DNA from: Symmachiella macrocystis
Lineage (GTDB): Bacteria; Planctomycetota; Planctomycetia; Planctomycetales; Planctomycetaceae
Direction: 5' to 3'
Length of the DNA: 64,000 nt
Assembly (NCBI RefSeq): GCF_007860075.1
Contig: NZ_SJPP01000001.1
Coordinates: forward strand, 1,116,001 to 1,180,000
The notes beneath the pieces were generated by a model. That model made no database searches and was not told where the DNA came from. It was given only the letters and a program-made list of their open reading frames with translations. The position numbers and the translations under genes are program-made. This document shows positions 12,371 through 21,333 of the stretch, one piece after another; position 1 is the first letter of the stretch, and every line of letters begins with the position of its first letter.

Positions 12371-12685
12371 ATGGACAAGCGACTGACCGGATATAGGCTC
12401 ACGACGTCTTTGTTCTGTCTGGCCATGATGGTGGGGGCACCATGAATCTTTTGCATGTCGAGCTTCAGCAGGAGGTGATGGCGAATCTGGGCTATCCGAT
12501 GTACCTGATGACGATTCTTGGCGTCGCCAAGCTGCTGGACGTCGCCGCCTTTTTTAATCCCTATGACACCGGTACTGACAGTATGGGTAAACGCAGGATT
12601 CACCTTCGACATGCGTGGCGCCGCGGTGTCGCATGCATGCGTCGTTGATTCACTAGCCGAGATCGTGACACCGCCAATCGTTTAG
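12371..12685 (+). pseudogene. DoxX-like family pseudogene
   Basis: Starts ATG 12371 after AAGGTG. Frame 1 reads MDKRLTGYRLTTSLFCLAMM then VGAP and a stop at about 12445. A shifted frame gives MNLLHVELQQEVMANLGYPM and YLMTILGVAKLLDVAAFF; a third frame gives VWVNAGFTFDMRGAAVSHAC and ends with TAG at 12683-12685. The GYPxYLxxxLGVAKLLG and AGFxFDxxGAxxSH blocks are typical of the four-helix DoxX_2 membrane proteins often controlled by MarR. Two frameshifts (about 12441 and 12575) make it non-functional. Confidence 0.7.
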
Positions 12686-12783
12686 GCCTTCGCAATTGCA
12701 GCGTTCTGAATGCGCCCCCCCGAATGCTATCTGCCGCAACACCTTAGGAATTGCAAATTAACACTGGAATTAGGAGAACCTTG

Positions 12784-14316
12784 ATGAGTAACAAGCTGTA
12801 CAGAGCCATTCTGACGCTAGCGGTCATCGCGACCATCACATTGTCACTCGCGCCGCCCGCCACTGCACAGGACGGGAAAGCGAACGACACTGAATCGGAA
12901 GTGACGCTTTTCAAAAATGTAAAGGTGTTTAACGGCACCGAAAATATGCTCCACGAAATGGACGTCCTCGTGGTGAAGAATAAGATTCACAAGATTGCCA
13001 AAGATATTCCGACCTCCGGGACCTGGGAGGTGGATATGAAAACCGGTGGTGCCAAACAGACCAAAGGCCCTGGTGGTGGGCTGGAGGCCTATACGTTCAA
13101 TACGTTTGAACAAGGAAAAACGGTAAAGAAACAAGTCAAGGTCAACGTCATCGACGGAGGTGGGCGTACGCTGATGCCGGGGCTGATTGACTCTCACGTT
13201 CATCTCAACTTCTATAAAGACGGTACCCTCATCGACCTCGAGTCGTCGACCTGGGAAGAGATTGGTGCACGAGCAGCCGCTATGGCCAAGGAAATGCTCG
13301 AGATGGGATTCACCACGGTGCGCGACATGGGTGGGACTCACGACGGCCTCAAGAAAGTCATCGACCAAGGGCTACTGCCAGGGCCACGGATTTACTGCGC
13401 CGGTGGTTTTATCTCGCAGACCTCAGGACACGGAGACTTTGGATTGCCGGCAATGCGGAAAGGCGAAGCGAACGTAGAACGCCTGGAGATCGCTCGAATG
13501 GTTGATGGCCGAAACGAAGTTCTGCAAGCTGGTCGCCGCAATTTCGCGCTGGGTGCGCATTACTTGAAGGTCATGGTCAGCGGCGGCGTGACTTCGGTCA
13601 AGGATCCGATTTACGCATCACAATTTAGCGACGACGAGGTGCTTGCCGCTGTCGAGACAGCAGAGGACTGGGGCTCCTACGTCGCCGTTCATGTCTTTCA
13701 GGACGACGACATCCTTCGTGCACTTAACCTGGGAGTGAAGTGCATCGACCATGGATTGACAATTTCCGACGAGAGTATGAAATTGCTTGTCGAAAAGGAC
13801 GCGTTTCTTTCGCCGAACTGCACAGCGCTCGCACGCGAAGCTTTAGCACATCCAATGCATCAGGATCCAACATTTCCACCGACTGTCAAGTTCATGTGGC
13901 TGTTCAACAACAGCAGCGAGTTTTTCAATCTCTGCAAGAAATACAAACCGAAATTGGTCTTCAACTCCGATTACGTTCTATTAACTGGCGACCCCTTCCG
14001 TGCGTCGATGGACTTCACCAAATACAACGTGGCAGACAGGTTCGGCAATTTCTGGGCGCTCCAGATGTTAACAAAAAACGGTGGTGAGCTTTGCGAGTTG
14101 ACGGGACCGGAAAATCCCTACGCCGACGGAAAGTTGGGTGTCATCGAAGAAGGTGCCTACGCCGACATTCTGATCGTCGACGGTAATCCGCTGGAAGACA
14201 TCACCACTATCGGGGCCAACAGCCAATGGTTCGACGCGGCACCGCGCAGCCAGGACGTGCCACCGATCAAGCTGATCATGAAAGACGGCAAGGTCTACAA
14301 GAATACGTTGAAGTAA
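12784..14316 (+). CDS. Secreted metal-dependent amidohydrolase (copy 1)
   Basis: 510 residues from ATG 12784, with AGGAG seven bases upstream. After a Sec signal peptide (ILTLAVIATITLSLAPPATA) comes the composite beta-sandwich/TIM-barrel amidohydrolase fold. It has the metal motif in LIDSHVHL (His138, His140), GFTTVRDMGG, SGHGDFG, a barrel His in VAVHVF, IDHGLTISDE, and the end GVIEEGAYADILIVDGNPLE. The family hydrolyses amide or ester bonds in ring compounds and peptides (imidazolonepropionase/prolidase-like). It is paralogous to the gene at 15447; two broken small genes lie between. A strong hairpin follows it. Confidence 0.9.
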   Translation: MSNKLYRAILTLAVIATITLSLAPPATAQDGKANDTESEVTLFKNVKVFNGTENMLHEMDVLVVKNKIHKIAKDIPTSGTWEVDMKTGGAKQTKGPGGGLEAYTFNTFEQGKTVKKQVKVNVIDGGGRTLMPGLIDSHVHLNFYKDGTLIDLESSTWEEIGARAAAMAKEMLEMGFTTVRDMGGTHDGLKKVIDQGLLPGPRIYCAGGFISQTSGHGDFGLPAMRKGEANVERLEIARMVDGRNEVLQAGRRNFALGAHYLKVMVSGGVTSVKDPIYASQFSDDEVLAAVETAEDWGSYVAVHVFQDDDILRALNLGVKCIDHGLTISDESMKLLVEKDAFLSPNCTALAREALAHPMHQDPTFPPTVKFMWLFNNSSEFFNLCKKYKPKLVFNSDYVLLTGDPFRASMDFTKYNVADRFGNFWALQMLTKNGGELCELTGPENPYADGKLGVIEEGAYADILIVDGNPLEDITTIGANSQWFDAAPRSQDVPPIKLIMKDGKVYKNTLK

Positions 14317-14332
14317 CAGGCAACGTACATTC

Positions 14333-14365
14333 ACCCGACTCTCCCGCCCCATAGGAGAGTCGGGT
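14333..14365. terminator. Hairpin after amidohydrolase copy 1
   Basis: An exact 11-bp inverted repeat, ACCCGACTCTC (14333-14343) and GAGAGTCGGGT (14355-14365), with an 11-nt loop, 17 bp after the amidohydrolase stop. There is no clean T run after it, so it may terminate by another route or stabilise the mRNA end. Confidence 0.6.
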
Positions 14366-14424
14366 ATATAGAATTTCTGTCCGACCGAAATCTCTCCGGA
14401 ATTCGAGAGAAAGCAAAATCACCT

Positions 14425-14847
14425 ATGAAAACAGCTACAATAGCCCTCTTGGCAATCGGCCTGCTTGCCGAAATTGGAAACACCCAGGACACCCCATTGA
14501 ATGAACCGCCGAAGCCGATGCGGATCTTTTTGTTTTCGGCGAAACCCAGCCCTGCGGCCTGGCAATTCATGAAGAAGAATCCCGGTGACCGACGGGCTGC
14601 TACGGTGGACGCGATAAAGAATATTGGCGGCAAAATGCTGGGCTATTACTGGGGTCTTACTACCGGCAAGAACTACATCATCGTTGCTGTTCCCGATGGT
14701 CGTACCGCCCAGGCGATGCTGATTCAGCGTCTTTCGTCCGGTCTGGTTCTTTAATACGAACCCATTGAACTCGTCGAAAGCTCGGAGATGCCCGCCGTGT
14801 TTCGGCGGCTGGAGGAATTAGACGCGGCGGATGACTCGTTGAAATAA
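14425..14847 (+). pseudogene. GYD-domain protein interrupted by in-frame TAA
   Basis: ATG 14425 begins a signal peptide (TATIALLAIGLLAEIGNTQD), then a GYD-type domain: DRRAATVDAIKNIGGKMLGY YW region followed by NYIIVAVPDGRTAQAMLIQR. TAA at 14752-14754 stops it after 109 residues, but the same frame continues YEPIELVESSEMPAVFRRLE to a second TAA at 14845-14847, which is the expected family C-terminus. A single nonsense codon therefore truncates it. GYD proteins are small ferredoxin-like-fold proteins of unknown role. A shortened product could still be made. Confidence 0.75.
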
Positions 14848-14925
14848 TTCAGCAGATGCTGCAGCCAAATCAAACCGTGACATTTCAAGATCCTCGACTT
14901 CCTCCGCAAGCAAGGAACCCTGCTC

Positions 14926-15360
14926 ATGCATCTCACATTCAAATAGGCAGGAATAGCACTCGCTGCAGCGATCAAGGAATCGGAAGCAACTGGCACCCAG
15001 ATGTGCATCGCCGTGCTTGATTCCGGCGGAATCCTGAAAGCGTTCGCACGCATGGATGACGCCTGGCTCGGCAGCGTCGATGTCGCTATCAAGAAAGCAA
15101 AGACCGCCTGCTTTTTCGGGATGACCTCCGGACAGATCGGCGAGCTCTCTCAGCCCGGCGGTCCCCTCTATGGCATTGAACACTCCAACGATGGCTTGAT
15201 TTCGTTTCCCGGTGGGATTCCTGTCGTGGACGAAGACGGAGTCCTGATTGGTGCGGTGGGTGTGAGTGGCAGTACCGTCGAGAACGATCATCAGGTCGCC
15301 AAGGCTGCGGTGGAATCAATCGGGGTCACAGATCTACCGGAACACCCCTGGCGTACCTGA
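14926..15360 (+). pseudogene. HbpS/GlcG-type haem-binding protein, interrupted by TAG
   Basis: Frame from ATG 14926 reads MHLTFK, TAG (14944-14946), then [20 protein letters not shown] and on through [52 protein letters not shown] and [20 protein letters not shown]. This is a DUF336/HbpS-GlcG family protein, of a kind that binds haem or acts as a small stress sensor. Only the first helix is separated by the stop. A product from ATG 15001 would lack the first beta/alpha unit and is doubtful. It lies between two amidohydrolase genes and after the truncated GYD gene. Confidence 0.75.
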
Positions 15361-15446
15361 TGCGCAGAGTCGATTAGAAACGAATTTCGCGGATATTGAC
15401 GTCCCCGTAACTCGCACACAAACTTTCTCAAAAAGTAAAACGCCCC

Positions 15447-16865
15447 ATGAACATTCTGAAATCTATCGCGACTCTGATGGTTTCGGCGATCCTGACGACA
15501 ACATTGGTTGTTGCTCAAGGTGCCGAACCACTGCCGAAGCTAACGTTGATCAGCAATGTCAACATTTTCGACGGCGTCAATGACAAGCTTCACGAAGGCA
15601 TGCATGTCCTCGTGAAAGACAATCTGATCGAGACCGTTTCCGACATGCCGTTGGCGGTAAGTCAAACGGACAGAGTCACGAAGATTGACGGTGGCGGACG
15701 CACGTTGATGCCGGGGTTGATCGATTCGCATGTGCACCTCACCTTTTCAGGAACGCCCGATGCGATTCCAGCTCGCGAAGCGATGCAGTGGGATCAACTT
15801 GGCGGCACCCAGGCGCTGAATGCTCGCGAATTCCTGATGGACGGTTTCACCACCGTGCGTGACGCAGGGGCGTGCTATGACGGGATCAAGAAGTTGGTTG
15901 ATCGCGATTTGCTAGTCGGACCACGAATCTATCCGAGTGGTGGCATTCTCAGTCAAACCTCGGGCCATGCGGATTGGCGCACGGTTTCTCAAAGAAATCC
16001 AAATCTAACGCCAGCCCGCGATAACAACCTGGGGCGACTCGGCCTGATGCATCTTGTTGATGGCGTCGATCGAGTCCTCGCTGCCACTCGTCAAAACCTG
16101 GCTGCCGGCGCGACGCAAATCAAGATGACCACCGGTGGTGGTGTCTCTTCGACACTGGACCCGTTGCATACGTTTCAGTTTCTACCCGAGGAAATCGAAG
16201 CAGCGGTGCGAGCGGCAAAGGACTGGGACACGTATGTGATGGTGCACGCCTACACGGACGAAACGGTCATGCGATCTCTTCAAGCTGGCGTGCTTTGTAT
16301 CGAGCATGGCCAGATGATGAGCGACGAGGCCATGAAGCTGCTTGTTGAAAATGGGGCGTTTCTATCACCCAACATGGCAGCGATCAGCGAGGAATTGTTG
16401 CAGCACCCGGTTTATGGGCAGGGCATCATCGGGAAGAAGACACGACAGTTCATCGATGGCTCACAAAACTTCGTCAAGTTGGTCAACAAGCACAAACCGA
16501 AAGTCGTCTACAACACCGATGTCGTCGCAACTGACCTGGTGGGCAGTCGTGGTGTTCGTGACAACAACCTGTGGGTGCATGCCAAGTCATTTGGCAATTT
16601 GAACGCGCTGCGTGCGATGACATCAGTCGGTGGCGAACTGGCACAATTGACTGGCAAGCACAATCCTTACCCGCATAAGCTGGGCGTGATCGAGCCCGGT
16701 GCCTATGCGGATATCATTTTGGTCGACGGTAACCCGCTGGAAGACATCACCGTACTCGGTGCCCGGCCCAAGATGTTCGAAGGCGAACCCCGCAGGGATG
16801 AGGGATTCAAAACCATGCCCTTCATTATGAAGGATGGCAGGGTCTACAAAAATACGTTGAAGTAA
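15447..16865 (+). CDS. Secreted metal-dependent amidohydrolase (copy 2)
   Basis: 472 residues with a Sec signal (SIATLMVSAILTTTLVVAQG). It shares the architecture of copy 1: NIFDGVNDKLHEGMHVLVKD, LMPGLIDSHVHLTF (metal His95 and His97), GFTTVRDAG, SGHADWRT, TTGGGVSS, VHAYTDE, IEHGQMMSDEAM and VIEPGAYADIILVDGNPLED. The two copies even end alike (DGK/RVYKNTLK). It lacks the extra 30-residue insert after the first beta strands of copy 1. This is an old tandem duplication with small genes captured between the copies. No clear Shine-Dalgarno. Confidence 0.9.
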   Translation: MNILKSIATLMVSAILTTTLVVAQGAEPLPKLTLISNVNIFDGVNDKLHEGMHVLVKDNLIETVSDMPLAVSQTDRVTKIDGGGRTLMPGLIDSHVHLTFSGTPDAIPAREAMQWDQLGGTQALNAREFLMDGFTTVRDAGACYDGIKKLVDRDLLVGPRIYPSGGILSQTSGHADWRTVSQRNPNLTPARDNNLGRLGLMHLVDGVDRVLAATRQNLAAGATQIKMTTGGGVSSTLDPLHTFQFLPEEIEAAVRAAKDWDTYVMVHAYTDETVMRSLQAGVLCIEHGQMMSDEAMKLLVENGAFLSPNMAAISEELLQHPVYGQGIIGKKTRQFIDGSQNFVKLVNKHKPKVVYNTDVVATDLVGSRGVRDNNLWVHAKSFGNLNALRAMTSVGGELAQLTGKHNPYPHKLGVIEPGAYADIILVDGNPLEDITVLGARPKMFEGEPRRDEGFKTMPFIMKDGRVYKNTLK

Positions 16866-17464
16866 GAGGCTGCTTACTCACTTGGCTCTCTAGAATGACG
16901 CGTGTTCCTACCTTCACAATTCCACCCTTCCATTTATGCGAGGGGCGAATGAGGTAGCGCTGGGGAGGGATTGTGCAGATGAAGGAACTGCAGATGCCAC
17001 CCCCCAACCATATCGGTCCTGACCTCAAGAGACAGAGCAGCCATACACGAAGCCAATTTGGGGAAATCACGCGGCTTGCCACCATCAGCAGCATCCAAGA
17101 CATAATGGGTTTGTCACTGGCACATATGGATTAGATGCCAGTTTTGCCAAGAAACAGCCCCTCGAACACAGTGTGTCCTTGTCTTCTCGAAATCCGAGAT
17201 GAAGCACAGATTTCAGCACACTCCTCAAGTAGCCATTGTCACCGTCTCCGCGTTTTCTTCTACAACCTATTGACACACAGGAGAACCTCAGGAATCCAGA
17301 TGCACGCACCCAACATTTGCAGGAGAGTGATCAGCCTGAGGTAAGCTCATCAATTCGATTTCAGCAGCACAGATTGGCGGATGTGAGATGCTCGGTGTGC
17401 TCAACTTGCAACGGTGCGACCAACGCTGACGGACCCAAGTACGTACCCGCAGTGCTCGCCTTTT
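16866..17464. other. Gene-free stretch after the amidohydrolase cluster
   Basis: About 600 bp without a supported gene. Short open frames exist on both strands but none shows a family motif. No perfect long hairpin was seen after the amidohydrolase stop. Remnants of a kinase and an integrase follow, so this stretch may be further degraded material. Confidence 0.4.
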
Positions 17465-17755
17465 CCTTACAACCATGATAAATCACTGCGGATTGATGAA
17501 CACGGGAATTGCAAGCTGTTAGACTTAGGGATTGGTCAACTCGTAAGCCCGAAAACGGACAACGAAGATACGAAGGCTAACGCCAATTCTACCAAGCCAA
17601 CGGCAGATATTAACATTGATCTAACCGATTCTGAAGGCGTAATTGATTTTGATTCGTTGCCAACAAGCACGCCACACATCATGCCGCCGGAACAATTCCG
17701 ACGAAGGCAAACCCTCGCGAAAAGAAGTTTGGAACAGTCTTCCTGTTTTGTCTAA
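17465..17755 (+). pseudogene. Ser/Thr protein kinase fragment
   Basis: One frame reads NHDKSLRIDEHGNCKLLDLG, IGQLV and later TPHIMPPEQF. This matches kinase subdomains VIb-VIII (xDxKxxN-LxIDxxGxxKLLDLG ... GTPxYMxPEQ) in the planctomycete form with DLG. The HRD histidine-arginine, the N-lobe and everything after the PEQ motif are absent. It ends at a stop at 17753-17755. Confidence 0.6.
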
Positions 17756-17959
17756 CCCGAAAGGCGCGCCAACTAAACTTGGGGAAGTTCAGTTCAACCC
17801 TTTGAGTGTTTTCAAAGAGGTCAATTTCGCCTTGATGGACGGGACCGATACCTCGGTAAGCATGGCTCGCAGGCGATTTATGAATTCGATGATCGCTTGA
17901 TTGCTGAGTGACACACTTCTCACGCCGATCTGGGCCTTGATCCTGGGCATTCTCATTGC

Positions 17960-18142
17960 CCCTACTTCATCTCTGTCAACGAACTCATCCTGCACTACTG
18001 GCAGTTCGCTCAAGGATATTTCGTCAAGACGGATGAGCAAGCTGGGATCCGCTCTGCACTTCGCCGTTTGCGTGAGTTATACAGCCAGCAGGAGGTAGCG
18101 GAGCTTGGCCCTCTCCACCTCAACGCTGTCCAGGTGCAATGA
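17960..18142 (+). pseudogene. Tyrosine-type integrase fragment (SAM-like/core-binding part)
   Basis: The frame reads YFISVNELILHYWQFAQGYF, VKTDEQAGIRSALRRLRELY and SQQEVAELGPLHLNAVQVQ before TGA 18140-18142; the next frame resumes MILAELSR. This matches the N-terminal core-binding part of a planctomycete tyrosine recombinase family (ELIxAYWxFAxxYYxK...LRxLYG...FGPLALKAVRQxMI). The catalytic R-H-R-Y domain is missing. It marks an old integration event. Confidence 0.6.
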
Positions 18143-18333
18143 TTCTTGCTGAACTGTCGCGCACGGTCATTCCCTTTGATCGTTCGAGGTGTGAGAAGAC
18201 GGCGACACGAATAGTCAGGGAGCGTTGCAGCAATTGATTCTGGCAACGAGCGTGAGTACGGAGTATCCTGGAGTCGGTCTTGCTCACGGGCGAGACGGAT
18301 ACGCGGTTGTCTTTCCTGAACAGGATACCGGTC

Positions 18334-19752
18334 ATGATATATCGATTGATGCTGCGGTGCGCGTTGAGAATGTCGGCAAGCGCCCTATTATTGTTGCTGG
18401 GCGTCAACATATTGCACGCCGCTGAAAAACCGAATGTGTTGTTTATTGCTGTTGATGATCTCAATGACTGGACCGGCGCGCTCGGCGGTTATCCGGGAAT
18501 TAAAACACCGAATCTTGATCGGCTGGCGGGTCGCGGTGTGTTGTTCACGCGGGCCTATTGCTCAGCTCCGGCTTGCAATCCCTCGCGGGCCAGTTTGCTG
18601 ACCGGCATCCGCCCCTCGACCTCAGGGGTGTACCGTAATTCGCAACCGTGGCGCCGCGCGCTGCCCGATGCGGTGACATTACCACAACAGTTTCAAGCTG
18701 GCGGCTATCGTGTCTGGGGGGGCGGAAAGATCTATCACGGCCGATTTCCTGACCGGCCGTCGTGGCACGAATACTTCAAGCGGCCGCAGGATCCGCATCC
18801 GGAAAAACGCCCCGCAAACGGTATCGCTAAAACAGGCCATTTCGATTGGGGGCCGGTGCAGGTTGCCGATGCAGAGATGTCCGATGCGGTCGTTACCTCC
18901 TGGGGCATCGATTTCCTCAAACAGAAACAAACACAACCCTTTTTCCTGGCGGTCGGTTTGTTTCGACCCCACTTGCCGTGGTATGCCCCGCAGAAGTATT
19001 TCGATCAATACCCGCTCGATTCAATCCGTTTGCCAAAGGTGCTGGACAATGATCTGGATGACGTGCCGAGGGTCGGCAAGAGATTTGCCAGGTTGCGCGA
19101 TCATCGCAATGTAACCCGCACCGACAATTGGGAAAAAGCCGTGCAGGCCTATTTGGCGAGTATCACGTTCACCGATGCGCAGGTCGGGCGGTTGCTGAAT
19201 GCACTCGATGCCAGTGGACACGCTGAGAACACGATCATCGTCCTGTGGAGCGATCACGGTTGGCATTTGGGGGAAAAGCATCACTGGCGCAAATTCGCCC
19301 TATGGGAAGAAGCGACCCGCGTAACTATGATGATCACCGCACCGGGCGTGACGCAGCCAGGTGGTCGCTGCGAACGGACCGTGAGTTTGCTCGACATCTA
19401 TCCCACATTATGCGATCTGTGCGGCTTGGATCAGCCGGAGGTCCTCGAAGGGGACAGTCTGCAACCGTTACTCAAAAACCCGAGCGCAGATTGGACGCAG
19501 CCCGCTGTCACTACACACGGCCGCAACAATCACGCCGCCCGTAGCGAACGTTGGCGGTATATCCGCTATGAGGATGGTAGCGAAGAACTGTACGACCACG
19601 ATGCTGACCCGCTGGAATGGAAAAACCTCGCCGCCGATGAGCAGAACGCCAACGTCAAAGCCGAATTGGCGAAGTCGTTCCCGACAGTGAATGTAAAGGG
19701 CATCCCGGAAGGCCGCGACAACAAGCGCAGAAAAATGAACAACAAACAATGA
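18334..19752 (+). CDS. Sulfatase, iduronate-2-sulfatase-like
   Basis: 472 residues from ATG 18334. The start is uncertain; AGGA lies eight bases upstream and the signal peptide MSASALLLLLGVNILHAAEK begins 12 codons later. Sulfatase core: NVLFIAVDDLNDWTGALGGY with metal aspartates, the formylglycine site CNPSRASLLTG (Cys81), LRDHRN, IIVLWSDHGWHLGEKHHWRK and LDIYPTLCDLCGL. It ends with a lysine/arginine-rich tail. Family members remove sulfate esters from glycans; Cys must be converted to formylglycine. It stands alone in the decay zone. Confidence 0.92.
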   Translation: MIYRLMLRCALRMSASALLLLLGVNILHAAEKPNVLFIAVDDLNDWTGALGGYPGIKTPNLDRLAGRGVLFTRAYCSAPACNPSRASLLTGIRPSTSGVYRNSQPWRRALPDAVTLPQQFQAGGYRVWGGGKIYHGRFPDRPSWHEYFKRPQDPHPEKRPANGIAKTGHFDWGPVQVADAEMSDAVVTSWGIDFLKQKQTQPFFLAVGLFRPHLPWYAPQKYFDQYPLDSIRLPKVLDNDLDDVPRVGKRFARLRDHRNVTRTDNWEKAVQAYLASITFTDAQVGRLLNALDASGHAENTIIVLWSDHGWHLGEKHHWRKFALWEEATRVTMMITAPGVTQPGGRCERTVSLLDIYPTLCDLCGLDQPEVLEGDSLQPLLKNPSADWTQPAVTTHGRNNHAARSERWRYIRYEDGSEELYDHDADPLEWKNLAADEQNANVKAELAKSFPTVNVKGIPEGRDNKRRKMNNKQ

Positions 19753-19789
19753 CGACCTGTTCGTTCGACAGCGGCTACTTTGATAGCAA

Positions 19790-20019
19790 AACCAGAACCT
19801 AATCTCCGTCGCGGGAACAAATGACCTTGACCGAAAACGTTCCATGTCCTGCAGATTTGACCACGCAAAGATCACATGAAGAGTCTCAACGTCAGGTCAT
19901 TTTCAAGTCGTTTTCAATTGTCGATCCTGAAGCCCCTTGATACTCTGGGTGAACCGATACAGTGCTCGAATCATTTCCTGTCTACTCCCCGTCGATTTCA
20001 TCGTCATTCTCACAAGCGT
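19790..20019 (-). pseudogene. YgiN-like antibiotic-biosynthesis monooxygenase remnant
   Basis: The minus-strand frame reads TLVRMTMKSTGSRQEMIRAL, YRFTQSIKGLQDRQLKTT, TGA, K, TGA, then PDVETLHVIFAWSNLQDMER and FRSRSFVPATEIRFWF, all in one frame with two nonsense codons. It follows the ABM-domain pattern: a first strand, the helix xxRQExxxALxxxxxxxK, then xxxEWxxxxDLxRHxxSxxF and PPEIRF. The assignment rests on pattern resemblance only. It occupies most of the 360 bp between the sulfatase and the metallopeptidase. Confidence 0.5.
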
Positions 20020-20112
20020 CCATTGACGAATGCAGAACCTGTTCTGAATTGAACAATGCACCGTGCTGGTATCTGATTGAACGGACCAGAACATCTCTGT
20101 CGGCTGCGCCAC

Positions 20113-21333
20113 ATGCTTGAGATTCCCGACACCTTAAACGTTCCTACCTATCATAGTGAAGTCGCTGCGTACCTTCAGAATGAACAGGCTGAACTGTGGC
20201 AGTGGTTTGCTGCGAACTGTTTGGCAAAAGACCACACCGACGCTGTGAGGCTGGAATTGCTGAAATCGGCCTATCGTGTCGATGATCAGACGACGCCAAG
20301 GCTGCAAGAATTGGCGCATGAGGCTGCGCAGCAGCTCGGACTTGATGTTCCCATCACGCTGTATCACGCTCAGCGGTCCGTCAATGGATTGAACGCCCAT
20401 CTGACCTATCTCCCTGGCGAAGTTCATATCGTGCTGCACGGATCGATAACCGAAATGCTCGACGATGTCGAGTTGCGTGCCCTCTTCGGTCACGAACTTT
20501 CGCACTACATTTTCTGGACGGGATGGGATGGCAAGTTCTTCGTTGCCGACGAGGTTCTCGCCGCTTTGAGCAACGATGGTCCACAAGGTTCGCCACAGTC
20601 GGAAAGTCATCGACTGCTTCGGCTCTACGCCGAAATTTTTTGTGATCGCGGAGCGCGGATCGCGTGTGGCGAACTGCTGCCGACGGTCAGTACGTTGGTA
20701 AAAACCGAAACCAGCGTGCGAGAGGTCAATGCGGAAAGCTATCTGAAGCAAGCCGAAGAAATTGCCGGCAGCGAATCTTCAAAAACCGTGGAGAGGACGC
20801 ATCCAGAATGTTACATCCGCACAAGAGCGCTCAAATTGTGGGACGAGCAAGTGACGGGTGCTGAAGATGAGATCCGCCGCATGATCGAAGGACCAGCCGC
20901 ACTCAACCAGCTCGACTTGCTCGCGCAAAATCGCATCAACCAATTCACGCGGCGACTGGTCGATGCGTTTCTTTCGAGCGCATGGTTACAGACAGATAAA
21001 CTAGTGAGCCATGCGCGGCTGTTTTTCGACGGTTTTGAACCACCAGCGGAATCGAAAATTGATGAGCAACTGACCGCGGATCTCCAGACCCCCGATGCGT
21101 CACTGCGAGACTACTATTGCTACGTGCTGCTCGATTTCGTCACCACCGACCGCGAACTCGATGAAGCCCCGCTGGCGGCAGCCCTTCAATTGACTGAACG
21201 ACTACAATTGGACAGCCGCTTTGGGGAGATCGTGCATAAGGAATTAGGAATTGGCAAAAAACAACTGGCCAAACTCCGCCGCGATGCCCCAAAAATAGTA
21301 AACCAGGTAGCACAGGAGAGCGAGGCGAGATGA
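20113..21333 (+). CDS. Soluble M48-type zinc metallopeptidase
   Basis: 406 residues from ATG 20113; a TTG 12 codons upstream is possible and no clear Shine-Dalgarno was seen. The zinc site is GHELSHYIFW (His127, Glu128, His131), with the third ligand region RLYAEIFCDRGARIA (Glu174, ExxxD), as in M48 peptidases. Unlike HtpX or Ste24 there is no membrane helix or signal peptide, so it should act in the cytoplasm. A helical C-terminal half of about 200 residues is not recognised. Its stop overlaps the helicase start (ATGA, 21330-21333), so the two are made together and probably work together. The target is unknown. Confidence 0.85.
   Translation: MLEIPDTLNVPTYHSEVAAYLQNEQAELWQWFAANCLAKDHTDAVRLELLKSAYRVDDQTTPRLQELAHEAAQQLGLDVPITLYHAQRSVNGLNAHLTYLPGEVHIVLHGSITEMLDDVELRALFGHELSHYIFWTGWDGKFFVADEVLAALSNDGPQGSPQSESHRLLRLYAEIFCDRGARIACGELLPTVSTLVKTETSVREVNAESYLKQAEEIAGSESSKTVERTHPECYIRTRALKLWDEQVTGAEDEIRRMIEGPAALNQLDLLAQNRINQFTRRLVDAFLSSAWLQTDKLVSHARLFFDGFEPPAESKIDEQLTADLQTPDASLRDYYCYVLLDFVTTDRELDEAPLAAALQLTERLQLDSRFGEIVHKELGIGKKQLAKLRRDAPKIVNQVAQESEAR

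Noticed and set aside
8182-14946. Idea that in-frame TGA, TAA or TAG codons are recoded here
   Set aside because: All three stop types occur, frameshifts accompany them, and the intact neighbours use all three as normal ends.
18225-18425. 66-codon plus-strand frame before the sulfatase start
   Set aside because: Overlaps the sulfatase signal peptide in another frame and shows no family pattern.
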